Shown here: one piece after another, positions 45,601 to 57,135 of the stretch | How the letters are laid out: every line of letters starts with the position of its first letter | How positions within the stretch are numbered: the stretch's first letter is position 1 | Source of the DNA: Stenogyne calaminthoides | Lineage: Eukaryota > Streptophyta > Magnoliopsida > Lamiales > Lamiaceae | Assembly: GCA_037126765.1 (NCBI GenBank) | Contig: JBBCBC010000031.1 | Span: forward strand, 7,387,638 to 7,451,637 | DNA: 64,000 bases | Reading direction: 5' to 3' | Position numbers and translations under genes: made by a program | The notes under the pieces: model-generated | What the model was told of the DNA's origin: nothing | Seen by the model: only the letters and a program-made list of their open reading frames with translations | Databases searched by the model: none

Positions 45601-47613
45601 GTCTTTTCTGCCAACAACCGTCATTGGCACTTCACCAATGAATGGTCATTCGTCACAACAGGGCACACACCCATATCTTGACAAGTGTCAATTTTGTTGG
45701 AAAACGGGTCACTCGGCTCGACACTGCCCACACTTTATTGGCCTATACTGCTAACTCGAACCCCACAACCTCCGAATGGATACTGGACTCGGGGCCTCAC
45801 ACCACATCACAACATATATTTCCACTATTTCGTTGCACACACCATATGTTGGTAATGATGGGGTTGTCATTGGCTATTATAATGGATTGAGTATTTCACA
45901 TGTTGGTTCACTATGTTTTTTGCATATTTTCCTTAAATTTTCTGATGTGCTGCATGTTCTAAAAATGTCAAGGAATTTGATCTATGTGTCTCGTTTATGC
46001 CATGAAAATAATGTGGATGTATTGTTTTCATGTTTCTGGCTTTCAGGTGGTGGATCGTCGTACGGGGGACGTTCGCCTACGCGGGCCTCGTGTTAATGGG
46101 TTATATCTGTGGCCAGCTGGTGTACATGTTTCCGTTCCTACTGCTTTAGCCTCCACCAAACAGTCAGTTTGGCACGCCAGATTCGGTCATCCCTCTACTA
46201 AAATTATAGACAATATTATCTCTAGTAATAATTTGTCTATGCATAAACCTGTGAATTTCTCTTTGTGATTCTTGTAAATGCATTAAGAGTCACAAATTAC
46301 CTTTTCATGGGTCTAGTCTTACATCGTCTACACCTCTTGAATTACTTTATTCTGATGTATGGACATCGTCTGTTCTATCTGTTGATGGATATAAGTACTA
46401 CGTTATCTTTGTTGATCACTTCTCCAAATATGTGTGGTTGTATCCTCTTAAGCATAAGTCTGATGTGTTGTCCACTTTTGTTGCCTTTAAGGCTCTAGTT
46501 GAAAATAGTCTCAAAACCAAAATCACCACCTTATATACTGATAATGGGGTAGAGTTTATTGCTCTTCGCTCATTTCTCACTGCCAATGGTATTACCCATC
46601 TTACTACTCCAACACATACACCTGAGTATAACGGTCATTCCGAATGTCGACATCGTCATGTTGTTGACACTGGTATGACTCTCCTTCACCACACATCCAT
46701 ACCCTTAACCTATTGGCCCTATGCCATGACCACTGCCACCTACATTATTAACCGCCTACCCAAAATCAATCTTTCCATGACATCTTCCTTTGAGAAAATC
46801 TTCATAACACCCCCCCAACATCTCCAAACTCCGTATTTTTGGTTGTCTTTGTTACCCGTGGCTTCGGCCATACTCCTCTGAAAAACCTCCGTGTGTCTTT
46901 ATTGTTTATTCACTTACACAAAGTGCATATATTTGTCTCGATTTATCTTCTAACAAGCTCTACATCTCACGTCATGTTGAGTTTGATGAGGATAAATTTC
47001 TTTTCTCCACACATACAAGTCAGCCCCCATCCGATGTCACACCGGATAACTCTATAGATTCGTCCATTCCTACTCCACATCCAGTGGAACATGTACTACC
47101 ACTGCCGTCACCTACTTCTGCACCTCCTCCCGTCGATCCACCACCACCGGCTGCTCCTCATCACACCATGACCACACGGGCTAGAAATAATATTTTCAAA
47201 CCCAATCTGAGGTACTGTCTCACCTATACTCTTAATTTTGATATTGAGCCTACAATTGTTTCTCAAGCATTGACAGATATTCGATGGAGAGAAGCCATGT
47301 CTTTCGAGTTTTCAGCCCTTCTGAAAAATGGTACTTGGGACTTGGTTCCTCCAGATTCGTCTCAAAATATTGTTGGATGTAAATGGGTGTTTCGAATAAA
47401 GTGGAAACCTGATGGATCAATAGACAAATTTAAGGCTCGTCTTGTAGCTAAAGGGTTTCATCAATGATCAGGTGTTGACTATTTTGAAACTTATAGTCCA
47501 GTTATAAATCCCGCTACCGTTTGCTTGGTTCTGAGTCTTGCTGTTTCACACAACTGGCCCCTTCGCCAGTTTGATGTGAATTTTTTTCATGGTGAGCTTC
47601 CTGGTGAGGTTTA
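45601..47613 (+). pseudogene. C2 polyprotein: zinc knuckle, protease, integrase, RT start
   Basis: Most of gag is deleted; only the CCHC knuckle CQFCWKTGHSARHC (about 45689-45730) remains. The protease motif WILDSG is near 45778. The pre-integrase WHARFGHP is near 46171. The integrase core has the first Asp in FVDHFSKYVWLYPL (about 46410) and TDNGVEF (about 46540), and the Glu in HSECRHRHVV (about 46640). Reverse transcriptase runs from WREAMSFEFSALLKNGTWDL, through NIVGCKWVFRIKWKPDGSID, to WPLRQFDVNFFHGELPGEVY, where the usual NNAFL is shortened. Stops and frameshifts are scattered. The last exon-like piece continues after the solo LTR at 49449-49532 (MSQPPDF, then VCKLQKSIYGL). Confidence 0.87.
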
Positions 47614-49448
47614 TGTTGGGGAATGAGTTGCACAGATCTATTCGGGGTGAATATTTAAATACAAATTTAATTCACTAATTATTACTAGCATGAATTAATG
47701 CTATATTAATTCAAATAATAATTGCAACAACAAATCATGCATATAAAAAGCCACGTAAAACCTACGCATGCGGAATCTACGGGTTTATGTGAACGTACCT
47801 CTCGGGATGGCAGTGGCTTTGGTCGAACGGACTAACCAAAAGGACTTCCCAAGTATTCCCTTAGCCCTTGCTCGACAATCCGGTGGAAGGATACTAGCGA
47901 ACAATTAACAAAAGGAAAAATAAACTTTGTTACACCACTTATGTGGATTTGCTAATATTTCCAGCACATGGAATTGTACTTGGGAATGAACTAATCATCC
48001 CCTATTTATAAGAGGGAGGGTGGTCGAAATTTTAGTAGAAAATCAATGTGGGAAAAGACTTTTCTTGGTCACCAAGAAATCTTGAATATATCTCCTATAT
48101 TCTTTTTTCCATAATTAAAATATTCCACAAAAATCCCACTTCCTCTAATATATGAATTTTCGAAAATTTTAGTGCAAGAATCCAAGATTTGGATCTTCTT
48201 GAATTTATGAGATATTCTTGTATTTCAAGAAATACATATCTTCCATAATATCTTTTCAAGAAAATCAAGAAAATCTTTCTTGCCCACTATATTTTCATCT
48301 TTTTCGAAATTTACTATATAAATAAGCTAGTGGGAGATTTCTTGAATTTAATGAGATAATCTTGTATTCCAAAAATACATATCTTCATTCCATAACAAAA
48401 TTCAAAGAAAATCTTTCTCCCAACATATCTATATATTTCGAAAATAATACTTGGAAAATTAAGCAACAATATTTATTTTATTTTAATCACCTTTTCAGTT
48501 ATTGGACTATTTGTTGGGCTACTCAGGGGGCCTTTAGGAGAATTAAAATTGGACCTTCTAATGGATCTTGAATATCTAATATTGAGCCACAATATAATTC
48601 AAGCCCATAAATATTAATTAATCCCACTACATAATTAATATTGACTATCCATCTTAACCCATATTACAAATTAATATGGCTCCGGTCATTATTTCCGTGT
48701 TTAAGATTATCTAGCCCATTAATTAATTCAAGCCACCAAATAGCTTTCCATTAATTAATATCTTTTGTCCTTGGTCGAGGAACGGTTCAACATTATTATC
48801 CATACCGAAACTAATTCCACTTGCAAGATTTGGTATGATAAAGCTTATGAACCTCCCAAGGGGCAAATCAAGCAAGCGTGCTTTATTACACGATTTCTTC
48901 AGATAAATCTTAGCAATCACATGTGACCAATAATATTGCCCAAGATAAAAAGTATTGAATCTCTCTGATTCGCTACCCATGATAAATCATAGCAATAGTT
49001 ACCAATCCCACGTGATCCTATTTAATGGACGAAGGTTAAAAAACAACGAACCACTGAGGTCTAATTCTTCCTTGTTCGGGCTTCAAGAATTTATCCTCCT
49101 CAGAGGGTCCTATTCAACAAGATCATTCATGCCTTTGGTGTAATCTCTTGGTCAAGACAAACCAATCAGCCTTTACACCTCAACCTTTCGCGATGGTTGT
49201 TCATTTCCATCTAGGTCGTGAATGACGTACTTTTAGTTACAAGGGGATTAATTTAATTTAATCTTGATCCGGTATCACTAAATTAACTATTGTAACACGC
49301 GTCACGAATTATTGAACAATGCAAAAATATATATAACATTCAATCATATTTAAAGCATCGATGATAAACAATTTATTTCAAAGAATAAGTCCGAAAATTT
49401 AGCCGATTATACAAAGTAAAAAGCATACTTTTCAGTATAATCCCAACA
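47614..49448 (-). mobile_element. Solo LTR (1.84 kb) inside C2 reverse transcriptase
   Basis: TG-to-CA unit (tgttggggaatg to tataatcccaaca) flanked by the exact 5-bp duplication gttta (47609-47613 and 49449-49453). Removing it restores the C2 reading from GEVY into MSQPPDF. A TATA box read on the minus strand (CTTATAAATAGGGG, near 48010) sets the orientation. No internal region is present, so it is a solo LTR left by recombination. Confidence 0.88.
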
Positions 49449-49532
49449 GTTTACATGTCGCAGCCTCCCGATTTTTCTGATAAAAACTACCCAACACGCG
49501 TTTGCAAACTCCAAAAATCAATCTATGGCCTT

Positions 49533-50820
49533 ATCAGGGCTATGTTGTCTTCATTCAACTTAGTGCCCTTATCCTTCACCTACAAAACAAATTAGGCCTT
49601 AGGTACCCATTTGGTGTAGGGTCCTACTAGGTTAGTTTTGTACCTTTTGGAACCCAAATCACTGATAACTCTAATGACTTTAGAGTGGTGGTTTTGTCTT
49701 CCATAAACATCTACATACACATTCACCACCCTAGGTGCCTTGGAAGTATCCTGTATGAAAAGCCAAATTTAGTATGAACATGAGCCTTTGAATTCTTCTT
49801 GGGTTCAGGCCTTTTGTTCCATTGCTTTGGCTTTGGTGCAGCTGATCTCTGTCTCTGCTGACTTGGGTTCAGGAAACTTTTACCCTTAGGCAAGTGGGGT
49901 TTAGGTCACCTGTACTGAAATTGTGGTCTTTCAGTATCCTGAGGACTTGGTCTCTTCCGAGAATTTCTCTCACGAGTGTTTCACTTCTCGAGGATTCCTC
50001 CGATGGTTCAGTATGCATTTCTTCAGTTAGTATTCTTAGCCCGAGGCTTTCGCTTGGCCCCGAGGATTTCCCCTTGATTGTACAGTGTTTTTCTAACCTT
50101 TTCCTGAGGTCTAGGCTTTCTTTCCTGAACTCTCAGATTCTCTGAAACCAAATGTCCTTTACCCTTGTCCAAAACACGGGGTTGTTCTTCAATAAGAAGA
50201 TTAGTACGAACCGTCGGTTTAACAAAGACAGTCTTGGTGTCACTTGTAGAAGCAACATTCAGAAGATCATGTGAGGTTCCCCCTAGAATATATCCTAATC
50301 CAGCTTTTATAGTTGCAGGTCTTTGATAACTCTGAATTTCATCTATTGCTTTAGATGCAGAATTCAATAGAGCTAACTTTCTCTGCAAACTATCCTCACT
50401 TTTCTTTAGAGTTTCATGTTTCTCAAAGAGGTCATTGAACTTAGTTCCGATAAGCTGATTTTCTTCAGTGGATTTCTCTATCTTTCCTTTCAGGGCCTCT
50501 ACCACTTTCTATTTCTCTGAGAGTTGTACTTTCAGAACATCAAGTTCATCAGTTACTCCCATCAATTGAGAAGTGATCTCAGCAGCTTTAGAGTTTTTCC
50601 ACTTTAGATTCTCAGCAGTCAACACTTCATTCTGCTCTTGAGTTTCTATGAACAATTTTTGTAACACAGAATAGTCCTTCATTAGATTCTCAAAAGAACC
50701 CATCAGGTCAAAATTATTGGTTACAGATGAATTTGATAACTCAGGTGCTTGTGTAGGAGCAGCAACAGAGATAGAAGAATTTACCTCCTCAATAGCAACA
50801 AGGCAGACATCATCACTATC
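49533..50820 (-). pseudogene. M0 gag, distal part, with coiled coil
   Basis: From the insertion junction the frame begins SDDVCLVAIEEVNSS and continues to 50509. The next frame, 50505-50023, reads FNDLFEKHETLKKSEDSLQR and IKAGLGY, the coiled-coil and GLGY block typical of SIRE-type copia gag. A stop at about 50508 separates them. The part below 49880 is frameshifted and ends GPYTKWVPKA, usual before protease. The first residues of the annotated open frame (MGFSPGPT) belong to the inserted LTR and not to gag. Confidence 0.82.
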
Positions 50821-51609
50821 TGTTGGTCCCGGTGAAAAACCCATTTTGCGCGTGCGGAAGCAAACATTTCGTGTGATGCATATAAAAACAGGGGTGAAGG
50901 AATGGTGATTACAGATTTTTGACTTTGGAGCTCATGTGTTGTCTTTTGCTTATAAACGAATGCATATGACAATATAAGAACATAAAGCAATAAAGAACAC
51001 AACAAAGTATAGTGGTTCGGAGACTCAAGCTCCTACATCCACTCTTCCCTGTTCCTAGGGAAATTCCTTCCAACTGGACTTATCACCCTCCACAGGGATT
51101 GCCTACAGATGTTTACCGAGTTCACACTCCAACGGGACTTATCACCCTCACTCGGGATTGCCTACCCTCCCTTTCGGGATTGCTAGATATTTACCGAGTT
51201 CACACTCACCTACAAACTTAACCGACTGATTTGAGTAAGGTTTGTTTGGTTTCCAACTAGGTTGAGATTTTCCCTTACATTTGTTTAGCCTCAATGCTAA
51301 GGTTGGGAAAATCTCTCTAAGCTTAGGATACATCGTGGGTTGCTTAGATTGGGTTCTAGAACACTCTTGAACATATTTGTATATCTGCACTTGTGTTCTA
51401 GGGTGGGAATGCTTTGGGTATAACTCTCTTTGGCTCAGTAAGATCTCGTGCTATAATCTCCACGCATCCACACATTAGAATGATGAAAGACCTTGTATTT
51501 ATAGTGTGGATTTGAATGTTACCGTTGGAGAGAATCACATTCAAATCCATACTATTCTTGTAAGTATCTGGCCTTCTTCTTCAGGTTGGTTGTCTTCCTC
51601 GTTGGTCCA

Positions 51610-52850
51610 TGTTGGTCCCGTTGGGAAAACCTATTATGCGCTAAAAGGAAGCAAGACGTTTGATTTCTGCATATAAAATAAAAGCGAGGATGAGAGGGCA
51701 AGAGTGCTCCAATTTTTTTTTAAACTTTTGAGCTCATGTGTGTGCTTTGCTTATAAACGAATGCGTATGACAAGTATAAACATAAAGCAGTAAACAACAC
51801 AGCAATATATAGTGGTTCGGACAACCAGTCCTACATCCACTCTCCCTCTCTAGGGAAATTCCTTCAAACGGGACTTATCACCCTCCACGGGATTGCCAAT
51901 AGATATTTACCGAGCTCACACTTTTCGAATCGGACTTATAACCTTCTCTCGGGTTCGCCAGGGACTTATCACCCTCCACGGGATTGCCTACAGATGTTTA
52001 ACGAGTTCACACTCCATCGGGACTTATCACCCTCACTCGGGTTTGCCTAACAACTACCTCACTTCACCACTGGGTTTGGGTTTTGGTGTTGTCTCCAACT
52101 ATGGTGAGATTTTCCCTTACAATGGTTTAGCCTCAATGCTAAGGTTGGGAAAATCTCTCTAAGCTTATGATACATCGTGGGTTGCTTAGATTGGGTTCTA
52201 GAACACTCTTTGAATATATTCGTATATCTATAGGCTTGTGTTCTAGGGTGGGAATGCTTTGGCTATAACACTCTTTTTGGCTCAGTAGCATTGTTGCTAT
52301 CTTTTTCGCACTTCCACACACTGATAATGAAGGAAGAACTTGTATTTATAGTGTGGATTTGAATGTTACCGTTGGAGAGAGTCACATTCAAATCCATACT
52401 ATTCTTTGTAAGTTCTGCAGCTTTTCCTGGCTGGTTGTCTTCCTCTCGTTGGTCCACGTCAGCTGGATTCCAACGGCTATATTCCTCAGCTTCAGTGCCT
52501 CGGAACATTCAGGATATACCGAAAGATTCAAAAGATGTTCTTGAAGTCTTCATAATCTTCGCCTTGCCTCTTCTCTGAGTCTTCAGTTTTCTCTGAGCCT
52601 TCAGTTTTCTCTGAGCCTTCGCTCTCGAGTCTTGTGTTCTCGAGATCCTCTTGAGTCTTCATATCTCGATTTCTTCGAAGTCTTGAAAAACTAACTTTCT
52701 ATATCTGCGACTATACACTCGGATAATATCCTGAACACTCTAAAACTGAATCCTGATTCATCTATCAAGATTATCCTGAACATGTCATACTCAGGGGTTT
52801 TGGGATCTAATCAAAATCATATAATCTTTTATTAAATTCATCTCCCAACA
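51610..52850 (-). repeat. 3' LTR of M2
   Basis: 1241 bp from tgttggtcccgttggg to catctcccaaca. It contains a TATA box on the minus strand (ACTATAAATACAAG, about 52355-52342) and three short repeats of the gggacttatcaccctc type (about 51870-52040). Confidence 0.88.
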
Positions 52851-53900
52851 ATTTCCCCCTTTTTGATGATGCCAAAACCTATCTTGTTTACAAACATATA
52901 ACCTATACTCAGGTTTCAGTTTTTCCTATTACAAGAAAGGTAAATCTCCAATCAATTTAAAAACATTCAACAAATTTCTTTAGTAATGAATCTTTTCTAA
53001 ATAGATCATTACTAAATACTTAAGCAGTTTCTTATAGCATCATATAGTTTCCCTTATATATGAGCATATAATCAGATCAGAGACATTCAATCAGGCATAT
53101 CTAAATAAAAGACAAAAAAAAAGATAATGAGGTATTATCTTTGAGCATAAAGATAAAAGTTTCATTGATTGTATGTTATCAGTTACAAATTACAATGAAC
53201 TTTATTGAAGAAAATAAAGACACAAACATAAAGAATTACAAGTCTTCAGTCTTGGTCTTCAGTCTTCTGTCTTCTGCTCGACTCCTCATTCCTCTTCTTC
53301 TACGGACTTTGTCTGATCAGGCATACTGATACTCATGCTGACTGAGTTCAGTTTCTTCTGATTTCAGACATCCTGACCCTCAGGTCTCTTTTGCTTACTG
53401 ACCCTCAGGTCACTTGACCTATACTGAGTCTCAGTCCACTTTATTTACTGATCCTTCAGTATTCCTTTTCACTCATGCTATCTGATTTCCTTCTTGATCT
53501 GATCAGTTCGACTGATTAGATCAATCACTTCTTTAGATCAACATATCAGAATAGCATCAGGTCATCATATCAGGTTAGCATATCAGGTTTATCATATCTG
53601 ATCTCGATCACGTCTGATCTTGATCAGTCTCTTTCGCTCATCTTCTGATTTGCAACCTTTTCTTCTGATTTGCTGGCTTTAGCTTTTCTTCATTTCTGAT
53701 TCTGCACAGCTCATCAGTTCACTCCGGAACTCATCTACCTCATCTGATTTTGATCAGTCTTGTCTGCAGCCTCGTCTGATCTCAATCATTTACTTTTGAT
53801 TCCGTGAGTTCCCCCTCAAGTTGAAGTTCCCTTTTCAACTGATATAGACCGATATATCTGATTCGGTGAAGTTTTCAAGCTCAGCTGATTTTCTTCATTT
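52851..53900 (-). other. M2 pre-PPT region, related to the U3 of S1
   Basis: Dense in atcagat, gatcag and ctgat motifs. It is collinear with 56440-57025, for example around tttagcttttcttc, actcatcta and gtgagttcccc. In S1 this sequence lies inside the LTR; in M2 it lies in the interior. Non-coding. Confidence 0.75.
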
Positions 53901-54189
53901 GATCACCAGATGTAATCGATTTTTGTTGACCTAATCTAATTCTTCTCGATTAAGACAATTCTTGGAAAATGTTCTTTGCGAACTTAGTCTAGAGTAGTAG
54001 ACTCTCTTCCCTAAGTTGGTGCGATTTGACATGCGTAGATATCGTCTAATACACTCGATATGTCAATCCGCCGTAACTTTATCCAATTATCGGTCGCGTG
54101 ATTTCTACACGCTGTCCTTGTGATGCAAATTTTTTTAAAATAGGCTTTGAGAACTCAAATTTGCATCTGCACCCTTGCTTGGCCTCTAT

Positions 54190-54955
54190 AAATTGGACCA
54201 ATGTTTTACACAACATAACTCATTCACCATACATATCTTCTTCGTAGAATCATGTATCCCGTGAACCCTTGTTTCCCATGAGACTTCCTAAAACACTTTT
54301 ACCCCTTTTTCCATGATTTCATCTACTCAAATCAACTCTGTTCATCCCTTTATTGTCGCTTTGGTCATCATCAACGATTTCACATACGATCGTTGCAAAG
54401 CTTCTCTTTCACCATGGCGGGGATTATTGCCAAGAATAACCCAGAAGACACTTCTCCTAACCGTGATGCACCTTTGTGTGTCTATCGTTATGACGTGATT
54501 ACCATCAACGTATATAGTCCTGAAATGAACGAGAGTTTGATATACACGATCTTGATCGATAACGATCGATCTTCCTATATCAAACTCACCCTTTAAATAT
54601 TTGGGCGCCCTTTTTGCTCCTCCTGTGGGCTCTGCTTAAAAATCCTATTAATGCCGCTCTCACTCCCTTGGAGAGTCCATCCATTCTTATGCATGAGGAT
54701 TACCTTTTCAAGCCTCCTCACCCCTCGTTAAGGGGGAAAATGAGAGCATCGATTTAAAATCTCTCTCTTTCCTCCTCTTAATCACCCCCAGATCGGGTTT
54801 GGGTTTGGATGAAGGTTTAGGGATATGGCTTAAGGGTTTAGGGTTTAGAGTTATGTATTGACCTCGTGTTTTCTTGCATTTGTAACTTGTAATGTAACCC
54901 CGACCTTGGGGTCTTTATCAATGAAAAGTTCTATTATTCCATTGTTGTGTAAAAC
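54190..54955 (+). other. Transcription-unit-like segment in opposite orientation inside M2
   Basis: On the plus strand, against the direction of M2, there is a TATA box (ctctataaattgg, 54185-54197) and a leader-like ttacacaacataactcattc. An ATG at 54414 opens a 61-codon frame (start MAGIIAKNNPEDTSPNRD, end IKLTL at 54596). The tail has two TTTAGGG-type telo-box motifs (54833-54848) and aatgaaaag near 54921, as at plant 3' ends. I do not recognise the protein. It could be a captured host fragment or a chance arrangement. Confidence 0.4.
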
Positions 54956-55058
54956 TTTTCGCTTCCTTGGTACCGCTTTTGTTGATATCGGATCGAGATA
55001 GGTTTTAAAAGAAAGATCCGCTCAAAGTAAAACATTGAAAAAGTAATCTTTTGAGCAC

Positions 55059-55074
55059 CGCTTTCGATACCACT
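55059..55074 (-). other. Primer binding site of M2
   Basis: Minus strand AGTGGTATCGAAAGCG directly after the 5' LTR end CCAACA. Initiator tRNA-Met type with two changes. Confidence 0.8.
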
Positions 55075-56313
55075 TGTTGGTCCCGGTGGAAAACCTATTA
55101 TCGCGGCGTCTTGGAAGCAAGACGTTTGATTTCGTGCATATAAAAACGAGGATGAGGGCGAGTGCTCCAATTATTTTTTTAAACTTTTGAGCTCATGTGT
55201 GTGCTTTTGCTTATAAACGGATCGCGTATGACAAGTATAAACATAAAGCAAGAAACAACACAAAGAATATATAGTGGTTCGGACAACCACCTACATCCAC
55301 TCTCCCTCTCTAGGGAAATTCCTTCAAACGGGACTTATCACCCTCCACCGATTGCCAATAGATATTTACCGAGCTCACACTGAATCGACTTACAACCCTC
55401 TCTCGGGTTCCGCCTCGGGACTTATCACCCTCCACGGGATCGCCACTGATGTTTAACGAGTTCACACTCCATCGGGACTTATCACCCTCACTCGGGTTTG
55501 CCTAACAACTACCTCACTTCACCACTGGGTTTGGGTTTTTGGTGTTGTCTCCAACTATGGTGAGATTTTCCTTACAATGGTTTAGCCTCAATGCTAAGGT
55601 TGGGAAAATCTCTCTAAGCTTATGATACATCGTGGGTTGCTTAGATTGGGTTCTAGAACACTCTTTGAATATATTCAGATATCTATAGGCTTGTGTTCTG
55701 GGGTGGGAATGCTTTGGCTATAACACTCTTTTGGCTCAGTAGCATTGTTGCTATCTTTTTTCGCACTTCCACACGCCGATAATGGCGGATGAACTTGTAT
55801 TTATAGTGTGGATTTGAATGTTACCGCTGGAGAGAGTCACATTCAAATCCATACTATTCTTTTCAAAAGTTCCGCAGACTTTTCCCCGCTGGTTGTCTTC
55901 CTCGCGTTGGTCCACGTCCACCGATTCCAACGGCTATATTCCCGGCTTGATTGCCTCGGAACATTCGGGATATAATGAAAGATTCAAAGATGTTAATGAA
56001 GTCTTCGATAGAATTACTTGGCCTTTTCTCATTTAGTCTTCGTGTTCTCGAACCTTCGGTTTTCTCTCGAGCCTTCGCCTGAGTCTTCGTTCTCGATATC
56101 CCCTCGAAGTCTTGATATCTCGGTTTCTTCTTGAGTCTTGAAAAAACTAACTTTGTTCTATATCCGCCGACTATACACGGTGCGATAATATCCCCGAACA
56201 CTCTAAAACTCAATCTGATTCATCTATCAAGATTATCCTGAGAACATGTCATACTCGGGGGTTTTGGGATCTAATCAAAATCATATAATCTTTTATTAAA
56301 TTCATCTCCCCCA
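55075..56313 (-). repeat. 5' LTR of M2
   Basis: 1239 bp, collinear with 51610-52850. Differences are concentrated in short scrambles at CG-rich triplets. Confidence 0.87.
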
Positions 56314-57135
56314 CGCCACGTCGTGATTGATAACGGGCTATATTCTCCCATTCCTCGCCTTTGGAATCATTCAGATTCTCCGAGTTTCAGTGTCTTCAGA
56401 GACATAATGAGTCTTCGCCATCCGAGCCTCGGGATACTTGATTCAAAGAGACTTCTCTTGGCGGACCTTGTCCATCAAATATCTTGACACTCGAGTGGTG
56501 AGTTCGATTCTCTGATTCGGACATCCCGACCTTGGTCACTTTGACTTCAAGTTATCGATTTCTTCTTTGCGATCGTCCGCTCCGATCGATCAACACATCT
56601 TCGAATCAACATCTCAGATAGCATCAGTCAAGACATTAGGTTTAGCATATCGGTTTAGCACATCCGATCTCAATCACGCCCGATCTTGATCATCCGCTCA
56701 TCTTCATATCCGATCTCGATCACGCCCGATCTCGTCCGCATCCTCTTCTTCGATCCAAACCTTCTTCCGATCTTCCGGTCAATTTTTTTTTATCGATTTG
56801 TCCGCTTCTTCCGATCACCATATCACTGATCGTTTTTCCGATCATCCGATCGATATGTTACGGTCATCCGATCTTCCGATCACCGCTTTAGCTTTTCTTC
56901 TCTTCGATTTTGCACACTCATCAGCTTAACTTCGAACTCATCTAACTTTCATCGATCTCGACCGGTCTCGTCTCGCGACCTCGTCCTAATCTCGATCATC
57001 TACGCCCGATTTTGTGAGTTCCCCTCAATTTGTTCTCTCGCTCCCCTCAACTTGTTATCCAGAAATTAGCTTCAATAACACAAGTTGATAATGTTTTGGC
57101 ATAATTCATCAAAACTAAAATATCCCAACACTATC

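Larger units (their letters stand above)
45313..49532 (+). mobile_element. Ty1/copia element C2 (Ale-like), truncated, interrupted
   Basis: It begins with a short LTR (about 137 bp), a primer site, a residual zinc knuckle, then protease, integrase and the first half of reverse transcriptase. A solo LTR (47614-49448) interrupts reverse transcriptase, and the reading resumes at 49449 for about 84 bp before it abuts the M0 element. The 3' half and 3' LTR are missing. The RT wording (WPLRQFDVN, GEVY then MSQPPDF) fits the Ale/Ivana side of copia. Confidence 0.87.
51610..56313 (-). mobile_element. Non-coding LTR retrotransposon M2 (LARD-like), nested in S1
   Basis: Two LTRs of about 1.24 kb (51610-52850 and 55075-56313) share the same ends and more than a kilobase of collinear sequence. 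A primer site TGGTATCGAAAGCG (minus strand, 55072-55059) follows the 5' LTR. A polypurine tract AAAAAGGGGGAAAT (52864-52851) precedes the 3' LTR. The 2.2-kb interior has no gag or pol. The flanks gtcca (51605-51609) and cgcca (56314-56318) may be an altered target duplication. It needs proteins from a related element to move. Confidence 0.85.
50821..57130 (-). mobile_element. Solo LTR S1 inserted in M0 gag, itself split by M2
   Basis: The unit starts tgttggtcccggtg (50821) and ends tatcccaaca (57130), flanked by the exact 5-bp duplication ctatc (50816-50820 and 57131-57135). Removing it joins the two M0 gag frames (FSDSDS with DDVCLV). It consists of two LTR segments, 50821-51609 and about 56314-57130, separated by M2, and totals about 1.6 kb. 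There is no internal coding region. Confidence 0.85.
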
